Positions 37,146 to 46,141 of a DNA stretch of 64,000 nucleotides are shown here, in pieces; the first letter of the stretch is position 1, and each line of letters begins with the position of its first letter. Below the pieces are notes generated by a model. It did no database searches. It worked only from the letters and a program-made list of their open reading frames with translations, and was not told the DNA's origin. A program made the position numbers and the translations under genes. Source of the DNA: Streptomyces rimosus (GTDB lineage Bacteria > Actinomycetota > Actinomycetes > Streptomycetales > Streptomycetaceae); assembly GCF_008704655.1 (NCBI RefSeq), contig NZ_CP023688.1, positions 124,001-188,000 on the forward strand, given 5' to 3'.

Positions 37146-38684
37146 ATGGCCCATGAGGAGACGGCGCACGGCGGTTCGGCGGATCGCGGTACGGCACACG
37201 GCGGTACGGCTGACGCGAGCGCGGCCGGCGGCGCCGCGACCGGAAGTGAGCGCGATCCCGAAAGCGGGCGTCAGGACGGCAGCGGGGGCGAACTCGAACG
37301 GCTGCGCGCCGAGGTACAGGAGCTGCGGGCCCGCGTCAGTACGAGGAAACAGCGCCGCATACGGCTGCTGGCCGTGCGGCGCGTCGTTGCCGCCGTGGTG
37401 ATCGCCCTGGTGGCCGTCCTCACCGTCACCTCGGTCGTCGGCGTATGGGGCGCGCGGACCGCGCTCAACACGGACCGCTGGGTCGCCACGGTGGGTGCCC
37501 TTCCCGAGGATCCGACGGTGGACGCGGCCGTCGCCGCCTATCTCACGGACGAGATCTTCAACCAGCTGGACGTTGAGCAGCGGCTGTCCGGAGCGCTGCC
37601 GCCGCGCGCGTCGTTCATCGCGCCGCCGGTCACCGACGCCGTCCACGACTACATGCGCGACTCGGTCGCCAAGCTGCTCAAGACGGAGCAGTTCCAGGAC
37701 CTGTGGCGTTCCGCCAACCGTCTCGCGCACGAGCGGATCATCGCGGTGCTGGAGCAGCGCAGCGAAGGCGTGCAGGTAAAAGGCGACACGGTCACCCTCA
37801 ATCTGCTTCCTCTGGTCAACAATCTGCTCAACGCCCTGGAGGACCGGCTTCCGACCCTGTTCGGCAAGCGGCTGGACCTGCCCACCGTGTCGTCGGGCGA
37901 GATCCCGCCCGGCCTGCACGACCGGATCGAGAAGGCGCTCGGCGTATCGCTGCCGGCCGACTTCGCGCAGATCACCCTCTACGACCGGCATACGCTCGGG
38001 CAGTTGCAACAGGCCGTGCTGCTGTTCAAGCGCGCGCTGGTGGGTCTGCTGCTCTCCGTTCCCCTGCTGCTCGGCCTGGCCCTGTGGGTCTCGCCGAATC
38101 CCCGGCGTACGCTGCTCCAGCTGGGCCTGTGGCTCGTGATCGCTGTCACCGCGCTGTCCGGCGTGCTGCGGGCGGTACGGGACCAGCTTCTCGCCCATGT
38201 GCCGTCCGGCGTCTACCGGGACGGAACGCGCGACGCGCTGTGGACGGTCTTCACGACGCTGCGCGAACGCGGTGACCAACTGCTGTGGCTCGGCATCGTG
38301 CTGGCTGTCCTGGCGTACCTGGTGGGTCCTGGTCGGTTGCCCGTCGGCCTGCGCCACCACACGTCGCGTGGCGCCCGCGCCACCGGCCGCCTCGCCGCGC
38401 GCGCCGGACGCCGACTGGGCAAGCCCGGCACGTCTCTGCGCCCGTGGGTACGCGAGCACGCCGACGCGCTCCGGGTCGGCGGCGTGATCATCGCGGCCCT
38501 GATCGCGCTGCTGCTCTCGTCGTGGACGGGCCTCCTCGTCATCGCGGTCGTCCTGGCGCTGTACGAGGCGGCGGTCACGCTCGCCCTGCACCATGGCTCT
38601 TCACCCGGGCCAGGTGAGGCAGAGCCCGGCCCGCCGGGTGAGGCGGAACCGAGTGCGGGCGCCCGGCGGTCGGGGGCCGGGTGA
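37146..38684 (+). CDS. Large integral membrane protein
   Basis: A 512-aa protein of unknown function. A low-complexity Gly/Ala/Thr-rich N-terminus with a short coiled coil (about 48-65) is followed by a first membrane helix (about 80-102), an extracellular domain of about 210 residues, then four further helices (about 300-460) and a Pro/Gly-rich cytoplasmic tail. The external domain (TDRWVATVGALPEDPTVDAA) is typical of actinobacterial membrane proteins annotated only as hypothetical. The ATG at 37146 follows GGAGGT. A hairpin terminator follows the stop. Confidence 0.85.
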   Translation: MAHEETAHGGSADRGTAHGGTADASAAGGAATGSERDPESGRQDGSGGELERLRAEVQELRARVSTRKQRRIRLLAVRRVVAAVVIALVAVLTVTSVVGVWGARTALNTDRWVATVGALPEDPTVDAAVAAYLTDEIFNQLDVEQRLSGALPPRASFIAPPVTDAVHDYMRDSVAKLLKTEQFQDLWRSANRLAHERIIAVLEQRSEGVQVKGDTVTLNLLPLVNNLLNALEDRLPTLFGKRLDLPTVSSGEIPPGLHDRIEKALGVSLPADFAQITLYDRHTLGQLQQAVLLFKRALVGLLLSVPLLLGLALWVSPNPRRTLLQLGLWLVIAVTALSGVLRAVRDQLLAHVPSGVYRDGTRDALWTVFTTLRERGDQLLWLGIVLAVLAYLVGPGRLPVGLRHHTSRGARATGRLAARAGRRLGKPGTSLRPWVREHADALRVGGVIIAALIALLLSSWTGLLVIAVVLALYEAAVTLALHHGSSPGPGEAEPGPPGEAEPSAGARRSGAG

Positions 38685-38690
38685 GCGTGG

Positions 38691-38719
38691 GAGGGCGGGA
38701 GGCCCCGCGCCCCGCCCTC
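38691..38719 (+). terminator. Hairpin terminator after the membrane protein gene
   Basis: GAGGGCGGG pairs perfectly with CCCGCCCTC around an 11-nt loop, 6 bp after the stop codon. Confidence 0.65.
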
Positions 38720-38777
38720 GAACAACTACGGTGAAAATGACGTGCGTTGACCGCTCTTGCGTCAGTACGGTCCTGAC

Positions 38778-39518
38778 ATGCTCGATGACGACGGTTACTT
38801 CGGAGAAAGCGTCGCGGCCACCTACGACCAGGCGGAGGCGGACATGTTCCGCCCCGAAGCGGTGGACCCGGCGGTCGATCTGCTGGCCGAGCTGGCCGGT
38901 GACGGCCCGGCCCTGGAGTTCGGTATCGGCACCGGGCGGATCGCGCTGCCGCTGAGCGGCCGCGGCATCGCGGTGCACGGTATCGACATGTCCCGGGCCA
39001 TGGTGGCACGGCTGCGCGCCAAGCCGGGCGGGGACGGTATCGGGGTGACGATCGGTGACTTCGCCACGGCGCGGGCGGACGGCTCGTACACGGTCGCGTA
39101 TCTCGTCTTCAATACGATCAACAATCTGACGACCCAGGACGCCCAGGTGGCCTGCTTCCGCAATGCCGCGGCCCATTTGCGGCCCGGCGGATGCTTCGTC
39201 GTCGAAGTGGGCGTACCGGAGCTGCGCCGGCTGCCGCCCAACCAGACCGCGGTGCCGTTCCGTATCGGCCCGAAGCAGTGGGCGTTCGACACGTACGACG
39301 TCGCCACGCAGGCGATGAGTTCGCATTACGTGACGATCGTCGACGGACGCGCCGAGTACACGTCGACCCCGTTCCGGTACGTGTGGCCGGCCGAGCTGGA
39401 CCTGATGGCCCAGCTCGCCGGGCTGCGGCTGCGCGACCGGTGGGAGGACTGGTCACGCGCCCCGTTTACCGGCGAGAGCGGCCGGCACGTCTCGGTGTGG
39501 TGCAAGCCCGCGGACTGA
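38778..39518 (+). CDS. Class I SAM-dependent methyltransferase
   Basis: A 246-aa methyltransferase with motif I ALEFGIGTGRIALPL, post-I acidic VHGIDMS, and motif III LRPGGCFVVEV. The opening YFGESVAATYDQAEADMF is typical of this subfamily of small-molecule methyltransferases. The ATG at 38778 is chosen because the conserved segment begins there, although its ribosome binding site is weak. Its neighbours give no pathway clue, and the substrate is unknown. Confidence 0.87.
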   Translation: MLDDDGYFGESVAATYDQAEADMFRPEAVDPAVDLLAELAGDGPALEFGIGTGRIALPLSGRGIAVHGIDMSRAMVARLRAKPGGDGIGVTIGDFATARADGSYTVAYLVFNTINNLTTQDAQVACFRNAAAHLRPGGCFVVEVGVPELRRLPPNQTAVPFRIGPKQWAFDTYDVATQAMSSHYVTIVDGRAEYTSTPFRYVWPAELDLMAQLAGLRLRDRWEDWSRAPFTGESGRHVSVWCKPAD

Positions 39519-39544
39519 TACCGGTCGGGCGGGGTGCCTCGCGG

Positions 39545-39967
39545 CTAGTCGTTGATCGTGTCGCGGCGGACCACGCACAGGGCCCAGATGGTGAACCCGT
39601 ACAGCGCGATCAGGGTGATCGACCAGACCGGGTAGTAGGGAATGGTCAGGAAGTTGATGATGATCAGCAGCGCCGCGATGCCGATCGCTACGACCCGGGC
39701 CCAGGTGGCCGCCGTGAACAGACCGAGGCTCACGACCACGGCGACGGCCCCGAAGGCCAGGTGGATCCATCCCCAGCTGGTCAGGTCGAATTTGAACACA
39801 TAGTTGGGAGTGCTGAGGAAGACCTCGTTCTGGGCGACGCCCATGATGCCCCGGAAGAGGTCGAGCACACCGGAGATGAACAGCATCACCGCGGCGAAGA
39901 TCGTCAGACCGCCGGCGGCGGCCATGGATCCTGACGAGCGGTGGTGCGGGCTGGTCGTGGTGGCCAT
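39545..39967 (-). CDS. DUF7144-type four-helix membrane protein
   Basis: A 140-aa protein with four predicted transmembrane helices. Its pattern (GLTIFAAVMLFISGVLDLFRG, WGWIHLAFGAVAV, FLTIPYYPVWSI) is common in actinobacterial small membrane proteins of the DUF7144 type, whose function is unknown. The N-terminus is Thr/Ser/His-rich and cytoplasmic. It is convergent with the methyltransferase gene. Confidence 0.85.
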   Translation of the reverse strand: MATTTSPHHRSSGSMAAAGGLTIFAAVMLFISGVLDLFRGIMGVAQNEVFLSTPNYVFKFDLTSWGWIHLAFGAVAVVVSLGLFTAATWARVVAIGIAALLIIINFLTIPYYPVWSITLIALYGFTIWALCVVRRDTIND

Positions 39968-40040
39968 GGCAGGCCCCTCCGTCTCCGAGGCGGGTGCGGA
40001 TTGCCCCGCGTCGGCGCCGAGGGTGCACCAGGGCGTACGG

Positions 40041-40073
40041 GCCCGTCGTCACCCCCGGCGGGTGACGACGGGC
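40041..40073 (-). terminator. Strong hairpin terminator of the aldolase operon
   Basis: GCCCGTCGTCACCC pairs perfectly with GGGTGACGACGGGC (14 bp) around a 5-nt loop. It lies about 75 bp downstream of the DHDPS-like stop codon on the minus strand. Confidence 0.72.
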
Positions 40074-40146
40074 GATCACGGATCACGGGCGGCCGGCGGC
40101 CGGGAGGCTGCCTGCGCGCCCCGGTCCGTACGCACCGCCCCGCACC

Positions 40147-41079
40147 TCACTCCGCCCCCGCCACCCCCATATCCGCAGCCTCCGCCTTTCCGAGCCGTTC
40201 CAGCAGCTCGCGCAACTGCCGTGTCTCCTCGTCCGGCAGCGGCAGCAGTGGTGGCCGCGGCCGTCCGACCCCTCGGCCCTGGATCTCCAGACCCGCCTTG
40301 ACGGCCCGGGGCAGCCCGTGGCCGACGATGAACTTCAGGAACGGCAGGAGCTCCGCCAGCACCGCGTCGGCCCGCTGCTCGTCCCCGCCCGTCACCGCGG
40401 CGTACAGCTCGGTGCACCACCGGGGCACGAGGCAGGGCGCCGCGGTGCACCAGCCGACGGCGCCTGAACGGAAGGCTTCGAGTGCGACCGGGTTGTTCCC
40501 GTTGTAGACGGACAGTGTGCCGTCGGACAGGTCACGGAGGGCCCGGAAGCGGGCGACGTCGCCGGAGCTCTCCTTGACCATGGTGAGGTTCGGGATCTTG
40601 CGGGCGAGCGCGACCACCGTTTCCGGACGGAGGTCGACTCCACTGGTGCCCGGGTTGTTGTAGAGCATCACCGGGAGGCCGGTCGCCGCCGCGACCGTGG
40701 CGAAGTGCTGTTCGAGTTCCGCTTCGGTCAGTTGCCAGTACGTCTGCGGCAGCACCATGAGCGCGGTGGCGCCGTGGCGGGCGGCCACGCGGGCGCGGCG
40801 TACCGTTTCCGCGGTGCTCCAGTGCGAGACGCCGACCAGGGTGGGCAGCCGCCCGGCGACGGTGTCGAGGGTGGTCTCGCAGACGGCGTCCCACTCGCCC
40901 TCCGTGAGGTACGCGCTTTCGCCGGCGCTGCCCAGCGGGGCGATGGCGTGGCTGCCGGTGTCGACCAGTTCGCCGACGAGGCGGCGCAGCGCGGCCAGGT
41001 CGATGTCGCCGGTGTCCGCGGCGAAGGGGGTGACGGGGTAGGAGATGATGCCGCGTAACGGTAGGGGTGCTGTGGCCAT
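40147..41079 (-). CDS. Dihydrodipicolinate-synthase-family aldolase/lyase
   Basis: A 310-aa TIM-barrel lyase. The DapA/NAL family landmarks are present: GSAGESAYLT, the Tyr in MLYNNPGTSG and the Schiff-base Lys in TMVKESSGD. It is unlikely to be the biosynthetic DapA because it is paired with a class II aldolase and regulated by an XRE-cupin protein. A catabolic sugar-acid or hydroxyproline-type role is more likely. Its ATG overlaps the stop of the upstream aldolase gene by 1 nt (TGATG), so the two are translationally coupled. Confidence 0.88.
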   Translation of the reverse strand: MATAPLPLRGIISYPVTPFAADTGDIDLAALRRLVGELVDTGSHAIAPLGSAGESAYLTEGEWDAVCETTLDTVAGRLPTLVGVSHWSTAETVRRARVAARHGATALMVLPQTYWQLTEAELEQHFATVAAATGLPVMLYNNPGTSGVDLRPETVVALARKIPNLTMVKESSGDVARFRALRDLSDGTLSVYNGNNPVALEAFRSGAVGWCTAAPCLVPRWCTELYAAVTGGDEQRADAVLAELLPFLKFIVGHGLPRAVKAGLEIQGRGVGRPRPPLLPLPDEETRQLRELLERLGKAEAADMGVAGAE

Positions 41080-41876
41080 CAGAGGTTCACCTTGTCCGTG
41101 AGGCAGTCGGGGTGGTTGCGGAGCGCCCTGCGCGCGTAGTAGGCGAAGTTCGCCTGGTTGCGCCGGTGCGTGGACGTCCAGTCGTGGGCCTCGCGGGCGC
41201 GGGCCGGGTCCAGGGGCTGGATGGTGCCCGCCGACATGGCGAGCAGCTGGAGGCGGGCGGCGCGCTCGATGAGCAGCGCGAGGTTGCACGCCTCCTCGAC
41301 GGTGGCGCCGGTGACGAGCTGGCCGTGGTGGGCCAGGAGGATGGCGCGTTTGTCGCCGAGGGCGCCGGAGATGATCTCGCCTTCCTCGTTGCCCACCGGT
41401 ACGCCCGGCCATTCCCTGAGGAAGGCGCAGTCGTCGTACAGCGGTGTGGTGTCCATCTGGGAGACCAGCAGGGGCACTTCGAGCATCGCGAGGGCGGCCG
41501 TGTGCAGGGCGTGGGTGTGGACGATGCAGTGGACGTCCGGGCGCGCGCGGTAGATCCAGGTGTGGAACCGGTTCGCGGGGTTGGGCATGCCCTCCCCTTC
41601 CAGCACCTGGAGGTCCTCGTCGACCAGCAGGAGGTTGTCCTCGGTGATCTCGTCGAAGCCGAGGCCCAGGCGCTGGGTGTAGTAGGTGCCCGGTTGCTGT
41701 CCGCGGGCGCTGATCTGTCCGGCGAGGCCGGAGTCGTGTCCGCCGTCGTAGGCAATGCGGCAGGTCAGGGCCAGCTTCTGTCGCGTGGTCAGGTCCGAGT
41801 CCGCGAAATGGTCGTCCATCTGCCGCTCGGCGCGGTCGATGAGTACGTTCTTCGGGTCGTGCAGGGTGTTCGCCAC
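41079..41876 (-). CDS. Class II aldolase/adducin family protein
   Basis: A 265-aa protein of the class II aldolase/adducin fold. The metal site is visible in HTHALH and a later His in LAHHGQLV. It should use Zn or Mn to cleave or epimerise a phosphorylated or free sugar acid. It is the first gene of a two-gene operon with the DHDPS-like lyase. The divergent XRE-cupin gene starts about 180 bp away, with three operator repeats between them. Together they look like a small carbon-catabolism unit whose substrate cannot be read from the sequence. Confidence 0.88.
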   Translation of the reverse strand: MANTLHDPKNVLIDRAERQMDDHFADSDLTTRQKLALTCRIAYDGGHDSGLAGQISARGQQPGTYYTQRLGLGFDEITEDNLLLVDEDLQVLEGEGMPNPANRFHTWIYRARPDVHCIVHTHALHTAALAMLEVPLLVSQMDTTPLYDDCAFLREWPGVPVGNEEGEIISGALGDKRAILLAHHGQLVTGATVEEACNLALLIERAARLQLLAMSAGTIQPLDPARAREAHDWTSTHRRNQANFAYYARRALRNHPDCLTDKVNL

Positions 41877-41972
41877 TTCTGCTCCCGTTCCGAGGCGCCG
41901 GTCCGCCGGCGGCCTCGTCTTCCGGTGCTGCGCGTCTCGTGCAACACTGCGAGGAAACGTGGTTCACCGTAG

Positions 41973-42016
41973 GACACAAGGTGTCATGCCACAAGGTGTT
42001 CCTCGCACCAAGGTGT
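41973..42016. promoter_or_regulatory. Three CAAGGTGT operator repeats
   Basis: CAAGGTGT occurs at 41977, 41992 and 42009, with 15- and 17-bp spacing. The first copy lies in the perfect dyad GACACAAGGTGTC (41973-41985). The repeats occupy the divergent promoter region of the aldolase operon and the XRE-cupin regulator gene, whose product is the obvious ligand. Confidence 0.68.
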
Positions 42017-42054
42017 GCGTGACGGGCAGCCGCCGGTGACCGGGAAGGCGACCA

Positions 42055-42666
42055 GTGATCGCGGAAGCGGTCGGCGAGCGGGGGAAACGGCCGGTGTTCA
42101 ATCGGGTACGGCAGCTGCGCAAGGAGCGGCTGATGACCCTGGAGGCGCTCGCCGAGCGCTCCGGCGTCACGAAGAGCTATCTCTCCAAGGTCGAACGAGG
42201 CCACAGCGTCCCCTCGATCGCCGTCGGCGCCTCACTGGCCAGGGCCCTGGGCGTCCCGCTGGACCACCTGTTCGCCGATACGGAGGAGCTGACCGAGGTC
42301 ACCGTCACCCGGGCCGGGGACCGGCGGCCGCTCACCGCCGACGACGAGCCCGGCTCCCGTTACGAGGGCATAGCGCTCCAGGCCGGCGCCAAGAAGATGA
42401 CCCCGTTCATGCTGTATCCCCCGCACGACACCGGTCCGGTGCCCTTCCGGGACCACCCGGGAGAGGAATTCCTCTTCGTCCACCACGGTCAGGCCGAGCT
42501 GCTCTTCCCCGCCCGGTCCCTCACCCTCGGACCGGGCGATTCCGCGTACTTCAAGGCGACCACGCCGCACAAAGTGCGCTCTCTCGGTACGGAGCGCGCC
42601 GCCGTACTGCTCCTGGTGTGCGACGACCGGGACAGGGCGGAGACGCCCCACCCGCATCTGCCCTGA
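42055..42666 (+). CDS. XRE-cupin transcriptional regulator
   Basis: A 203-aa regulator. Residues about 15-70 form a Cro/C1-type helix-turn-helix (MTLEALAERSGVTKSYLSKV), and residues about 110-190 form a cupin sensor (HPGEEFLFVHHGQAEL). This architecture regulates catabolic or polyamine operons and senses small acids or amines. The GTG start follows GGGAAGG. It is divergent from the class II aldolase operon. Three repeats in the shared region are its probable sites. Confidence 0.93.
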   Translation: MIAEAVGERGKRPVFNRVRQLRKERLMTLEALAERSGVTKSYLSKVERGHSVPSIAVGASLARALGVPLDHLFADTEELTEVTVTRAGDRRPLTADDEPGSRYEGIALQAGAKKMTPFMLYPPHDTGPVPFRDHPGEEFLFVHHGQAELLFPARSLTLGPGDSAYFKATTPHKVRSLGTERAAVLLLVCDDRDRAETPHPHLP

Positions 42667-42688
42667 CCGGCAGCGCCCGCGGTCGCGC

Positions 42689-43711
42689 TCAGGACGCGGC
42701 CAGCGGCACCGTGATCTCCTTCAGCCAGGCGCGGCGGGCGAAGTCGCGCGCCTTGATGACGACAGCGTCGCGGCGCACCTCGACCTGGAGGCCCTGGTTG
42801 AAGGTGCCGCCGACGGAGACTTCGCCGCCCTTGCCGTCGTCCCGGTAACCCGTCTGGATCGCGCCGGTGTTGACGACCGTGAACCCGCTGAGGTTCGCGG
42901 TGCCGGGTACGACGCGGCGCACCACCCAGTCGGAGAGTTCCAGGTCCCAGTGGGTGTGGCCGCAGAAGAGGAACACGTCGGGGTGGCGGCCGAGCAGGCC
43001 CAGGAGGCGGTCGGCCTGGAGGTAGTCGCTCGCGTAGAGCTTGTTGCGGGTGCCGGAGACCGTGTTGGGCAGGGGGTGGTGGGTGATCACCATGACCGGA
43101 CGGCGGCGGCGCGACCAGTACCATAGCCGGTTCTCCAGCCACGCGAACTGCGCCTCGCTGATCCAGACCTCGTCCCAGAGCTTGGGGTCGTGGTAGTGCA
43201 TGTACCGCTCGGTGCCGAGGGTCAGTACGGGGATGCCGCCGAAGGAGGTTTCCGCGTGGACCGTGTTGCGCCCGGCGAAGCGGTAGAAGCTGCGGAAGAG
43301 GGAGTCCTCGGTGGTGCCGTTGGGCCAGGTGTCCTGCGACAGGGTGCCGGGGTCGCGCCACTTCGGTACGTAGAACTCGTGGTTGCCGATGGCCCAGGCG
43401 ACCTCGCGCGGGTGGGAGTGGCGCTTCAGTTCGGCGCCGACCTGCGCGTACTCGGCGTCGTAGCCGCGCGGGGTGATGTCGCCCGCGACGGCGAGGCCCG
43501 CGCTGTGCGGGTTGACGGCCGCCATGTCGTCCAGGGCCCGGCCGAAGTCGCCCAGGTCCCCTTGGATGTCGCTGATGACGTTGAACCGTACGGTGTCGCG
43601 ACCGGGCCACCGGCCGATGGTCCCCGGCGGGGTGGCCTGTGCCTGCGGGGCGCCGGCGGCGACCGCCAGTGCGGCACCTCCGCCGGCGGCGAGAAGGGAT
43701 CTGCGGTCCAT
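42689..43711 (-). CDS. Secreted metallophosphoesterase
   Basis: A 340-aa precursor. The N-terminus MDRRSLLAAGGGAALAVAAG is a twin-arginine-type signal. The mature protein has calcineurin-like phosphoesterase motifs: NVISDIQGD, AVAGDITPRG, AIGNHEFY, ITHHPLPN and CGHTHWD, which bind two metal ions. It should hydrolyse phosphoesters outside the cell. It ends near the stop of the convergent XRE-cupin gene. The ATG at 43711 lacks a strong ribosome binding site. Confidence 0.92.
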   Translation of the reverse strand: MDRRSLLAAGGGAALAVAAGAPQAQATPPGTIGRWPGRDTVRFNVISDIQGDLGDFGRALDDMAAVNPHSAGLAVAGDITPRGYDAEYAQVGAELKRHSHPREVAWAIGNHEFYVPKWRDPGTLSQDTWPNGTTEDSLFRSFYRFAGRNTVHAETSFGGIPVLTLGTERYMHYHDPKLWDEVWISEAQFAWLENRLWYWSRRRRPVMVITHHPLPNTVSGTRNKLYASDYLQADRLLGLLGRHPDVFLFCGHTHWDLELSDWVVRRVVPGTANLSGFTVVNTGAIQTGYRDDGKGGEVSVGGTFNQGLQVEVRRDAVVIKARDFARRAWLKEITVPLAAS

Positions 43712-43856
43712 GTGCGGCTCCGTGTCCGTGAGGCGTGCGGCATGGGGCTGTGGCCATACCGTTGGCGAAGATCACGGGGCTGGGTGCACGGTGGCGTACG
43801 CGCGGGGGTCGGGTGTGTGAGCAGGGCATGAACAAGGGCGCGGGCTGGTGCGCGCC

Positions 43857-44567
43857 CTACGAACCGTCGTCCTCCGGGCCGCCCGTACTCCGCACCGGCT
43901 TCGCAGCGCCCCGCCCCGCCTCCCCCGCGCTCCGCACCGGTTCCGGAGCCGGAGCCAGTACCAGCGGCAGATACACGTCATCGACGATCTCGATGACGGT
44001 CTCGTCCTCGACGGGGGCGCCGAACAGCAGGAACTCGTTGCGCAGCAGGTCGGTGGCGACGGTGGCCCGCCGCGAGTCGAGCACCCAGGGCTGCACCTCG
44101 CCGCGCTCGACGGCCCGTTGCAGGATGCCGCGGATGCCGACCGGCCCCACCGTGTGGATCCGTTCGCGGATCAGCCGGGCGAATTCGGGGTCGCGGGTCA
44201 TCTCGCCGAGCAGACCGCGCAGGATGCCTCCGATCGGCGTCGCCATCTTCGCCGACATCTGCCGCAGCAGGGCAATCACATCGCCGCGCAGCGTCCCGGT
44301 GTCGGCCAGGTCCAGATCGGAGAAGCCGCGTACCTTGCAGGCATCCAGGACGAGTTCGGCGCGGCCGGTCCAGCGGCGGTAGAGGGCGGCCTTGCTCGTA
44401 CGGGCGCGGGCCGCGACGCGTTCCATGGTCAGCGCCGCGTAACCCACCTCCGTCAGCTCCTCCAGCGCCGCGGTCAAAATCGCGTTCTCCAGCTCCTCGC
44501 CGCGGCGCCGGGGGCCTTTGCGGTGGTCGGCGGCCTGCGGGGCGGTCCGGTCGGCGTGCGGTGACAG
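43857..44567 (-). CDS. TetR family regulator with probable CTG start
   Basis: A 236-aa regulator. The helix-turn-helix is MERVAARARTSKAALYRRW, and the C-terminal domain is a long helical ligand pocket with a Pro/Glu-rich tail. A TTG at 44477 would truncate helix 1; the frame extends upstream only to a CTG at 44567, which has an ideal AAGGAG 5 nt ahead. No ATG, GTG or TTG fits, so CTG is the likely start. It is divergent from a P450-ferredoxin operon, and the inverted repeat between them is its probable operator. Confidence 0.85.
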   Translation of the reverse strand: MSPHADRTAPQAADHRKGPRRRGEELENAILTAALEELTEVGYAALTMERVAARARTSKAALYRRWTGRAELVLDACKVRGFSDLDLADTGTLRGDVIALLRQMSAKMATPIGGILRGLLGEMTRDPEFARLIRERIHTVGPVGIRGILQRAVERGEVQPWVLDSRRATVATDLLRNEFLLFGAPVEDETVIEIVDDVYLPLVLAPAPEPVRSAGEAGRGAAKPVRSTGGPEDDGS

Positions 44568-44597
44568 CGTGACTCCTTGAAGTATGCCGAGAGGACG

Positions 44598-44640
44598 TTG
44601 CGTTCTCTAAGTGCGCAGTTTAGCCTCTGAGTTAGAGAAC
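44598..44640 (+). promoter_or_regulatory. P450 promoter with 9-bp inverted repeat operator
   Basis: A -35 TTGCGT (44598-44603) and a -10 TAGCCT (44621-44626) are 17 bp apart. Perfect arms GTTCTCTAA (44602-44610) and TTAGAGAAC (44632-44640) flank the -10. The divergent TetR protein is the likely repressor. Confidence 0.7.
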
Positions 44641-44682
44641 TCACCGTTCCTTAAGCGAGTGTCAGAGACTTCGAGGGGACCG

Positions 44683-45903
44683 ATGACCGAGACCTCCACC
44701 GCCTTCCCGGCCCAAGACGCTCCTGCCTTCCCCAGCGACCGTACCTGCCCGTACGGGCTGCCCGAGACGTACGCACGGTTACGCGACAGCGAGGACGCGC
44801 TGCGCCCCGTGACCCTCTTCGACGGCCGCACCGCCTGGGTCGTCACCAAGCACGAGACCGCCCGCACCCTGCTCGCCGACCCGCGGCTCTCCTCGAACCG
44901 CACCCACCCCGACTTCCCTCTCACCTCCCCGCGCCTGGCGGGCCTGCGCGATCGCCGCCCCGCCTTCATCAGCATGGACCCGCCCGAGCACGGGCCCCGG
45001 CGCCGGATGACGATCAGCGAATTCACCGTCAAGCGCATCAAGGGCATGCGACCGGACATCGAGCGAATCGTGCACGGCTTCCTCGACGAGATGCTCGCCG
45101 CGGGCCCGCCCGCCGACCTGGTCAGCCGGTTCGCGCTGCCGGTGCCCTCCATGGTGATCTGCCAACTGCTCGGTGTCCCCTACGCCGACCACGACTTCTT
45201 CCAGGACGCCAGTCGGCGCCTGGTGCAGTCGACCAGCGCGGAGGAGGCGACCGGCGCGCGCGACGACCTGGAACGCTACCTGGACGGGCTGATCACCACC
45301 CTGGAGTCCGAGCCCGGGCCCGGACTCCTCGGCGCGCTGGTCACCCGGCAGCTCGCGGACGGCGCCATCGACCGCGACGAACTGATCTCGAACGCGCTGC
45401 TGCTGCTCGTCGCCGGCCACGAGACCACCGCCTCCATGACCTCCCTGAGCGTCATCACCCTGCTCGAACACCCCGAGCAGCACGCCGCCCTGCGCGACGA
45501 TCCGTCCCTGATCCCGGGCGCGGTCGAGGAACTGCTGCGCTACCTCGCCATCGCCGACGTGGCGGGCGCCCGCGTCGCCACCGCCGACATCGAAGTGGAC
45601 GGACAGGTCATCCGGGCCGGCGAGGGCGTGATCGTCGTCCACTCCATCGCCAACCGCGACGCCGGGGTGTTCGAGAACCCGGACACCTTCGACATTCACC
45701 GCTCGGCCCGCCACCACCTCTCCTTCGGCTACGGCGTCCACCAGTGCCTCGGCCAGAATCTGGCCCGCCTCGAACTCGAAATCATCCTGAGCGCGCTGTT
45801 CGAACGCATCCCCACGCTGCGGCTGGCCACACCGGTCGAGCGCTTGACCCTGCGGCCCGGCAGCACCATCCAGGGCGTCAACGAACTCCCCGTCACCTGG
45901 TGA
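44683..45903 (+). CDS. Cytochrome P450
   Basis: A 406-aa bacterial class I P450. The I-helix AGHETTAS, the ExxR motif in EELLRYL and the heme-binding FGYGVHQCLG (Cys355) are intact. It resembles the CYP105 group, which hydroxylates varied xenobiotics or secondary metabolites. The ATG at 44683 follows GAGGGG. A ferredoxin gene follows after 20 bp as the direct electron donor; no ferredoxin reductase is adjacent. Control by the divergent TetR is likely. Confidence 0.95.
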   Translation: MTETSTAFPAQDAPAFPSDRTCPYGLPETYARLRDSEDALRPVTLFDGRTAWVVTKHETARTLLADPRLSSNRTHPDFPLTSPRLAGLRDRRPAFISMDPPEHGPRRRMTISEFTVKRIKGMRPDIERIVHGFLDEMLAAGPPADLVSRFALPVPSMVICQLLGVPYADHDFFQDASRRLVQSTSAEEATGARDDLERYLDGLITTLESEPGPGLLGALVTRQLADGAIDRDELISNALLLLVAGHETTASMTSLSVITLLEHPEQHAALRDDPSLIPGAVEELLRYLAIADVAGARVATADIEVDGQVIRAGEGVIVVHSIANRDAGVFENPDTFDIHRSARHHLSFGYGVHQCLGQNLARLELEIILSALFERIPTLRLATPVERLTLRPGSTIQGVNELPVTW

Positions 45904-45923
45904 GCGGGGCGAAGGGAGCGACC

Positions 45924-46115
45924 ATGCACGTGACCGCCGACCGCGACGTGTGCGTCGGTGCCGGGATGTGCGCCCTGACCGCGCCCGGCGTCTTCGACCA
46001 GGACGACGACGGGCTCGTCACCGTCCTGACCTCCGATATCGGAGAGAACGACCGGGACGCCGTGCGCGAGGCCGGCATGCTGTGCCCGTCCGGGGCCCTT
46101 CGGGTCACGGAGTAG
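45924..46115 (+). CDS. [3Fe-4S] ferredoxin, P450 electron donor
   Basis: A 63-aa ferredoxin. The cluster ligands are Cys in DVCVGAGMCALTAP and the last Cys in LCPSGAL, with no second CxxC cluster, which is typical of the P450-associated [3Fe-4S] type. The ATG follows GAAGGGAG. It lies 20 bp after the P450 and passes electrons from a reductase encoded elsewhere. Confidence 0.93.
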   Translation: MHVTADRDVCVGAGMCALTAPGVFDQDDDGLVTVLTSDIGENDRDAVREAGMLCPSGALRVTE

Positions 46116-46141
46116 TCCGGACCGCAACCCGAGGTTGAAGC

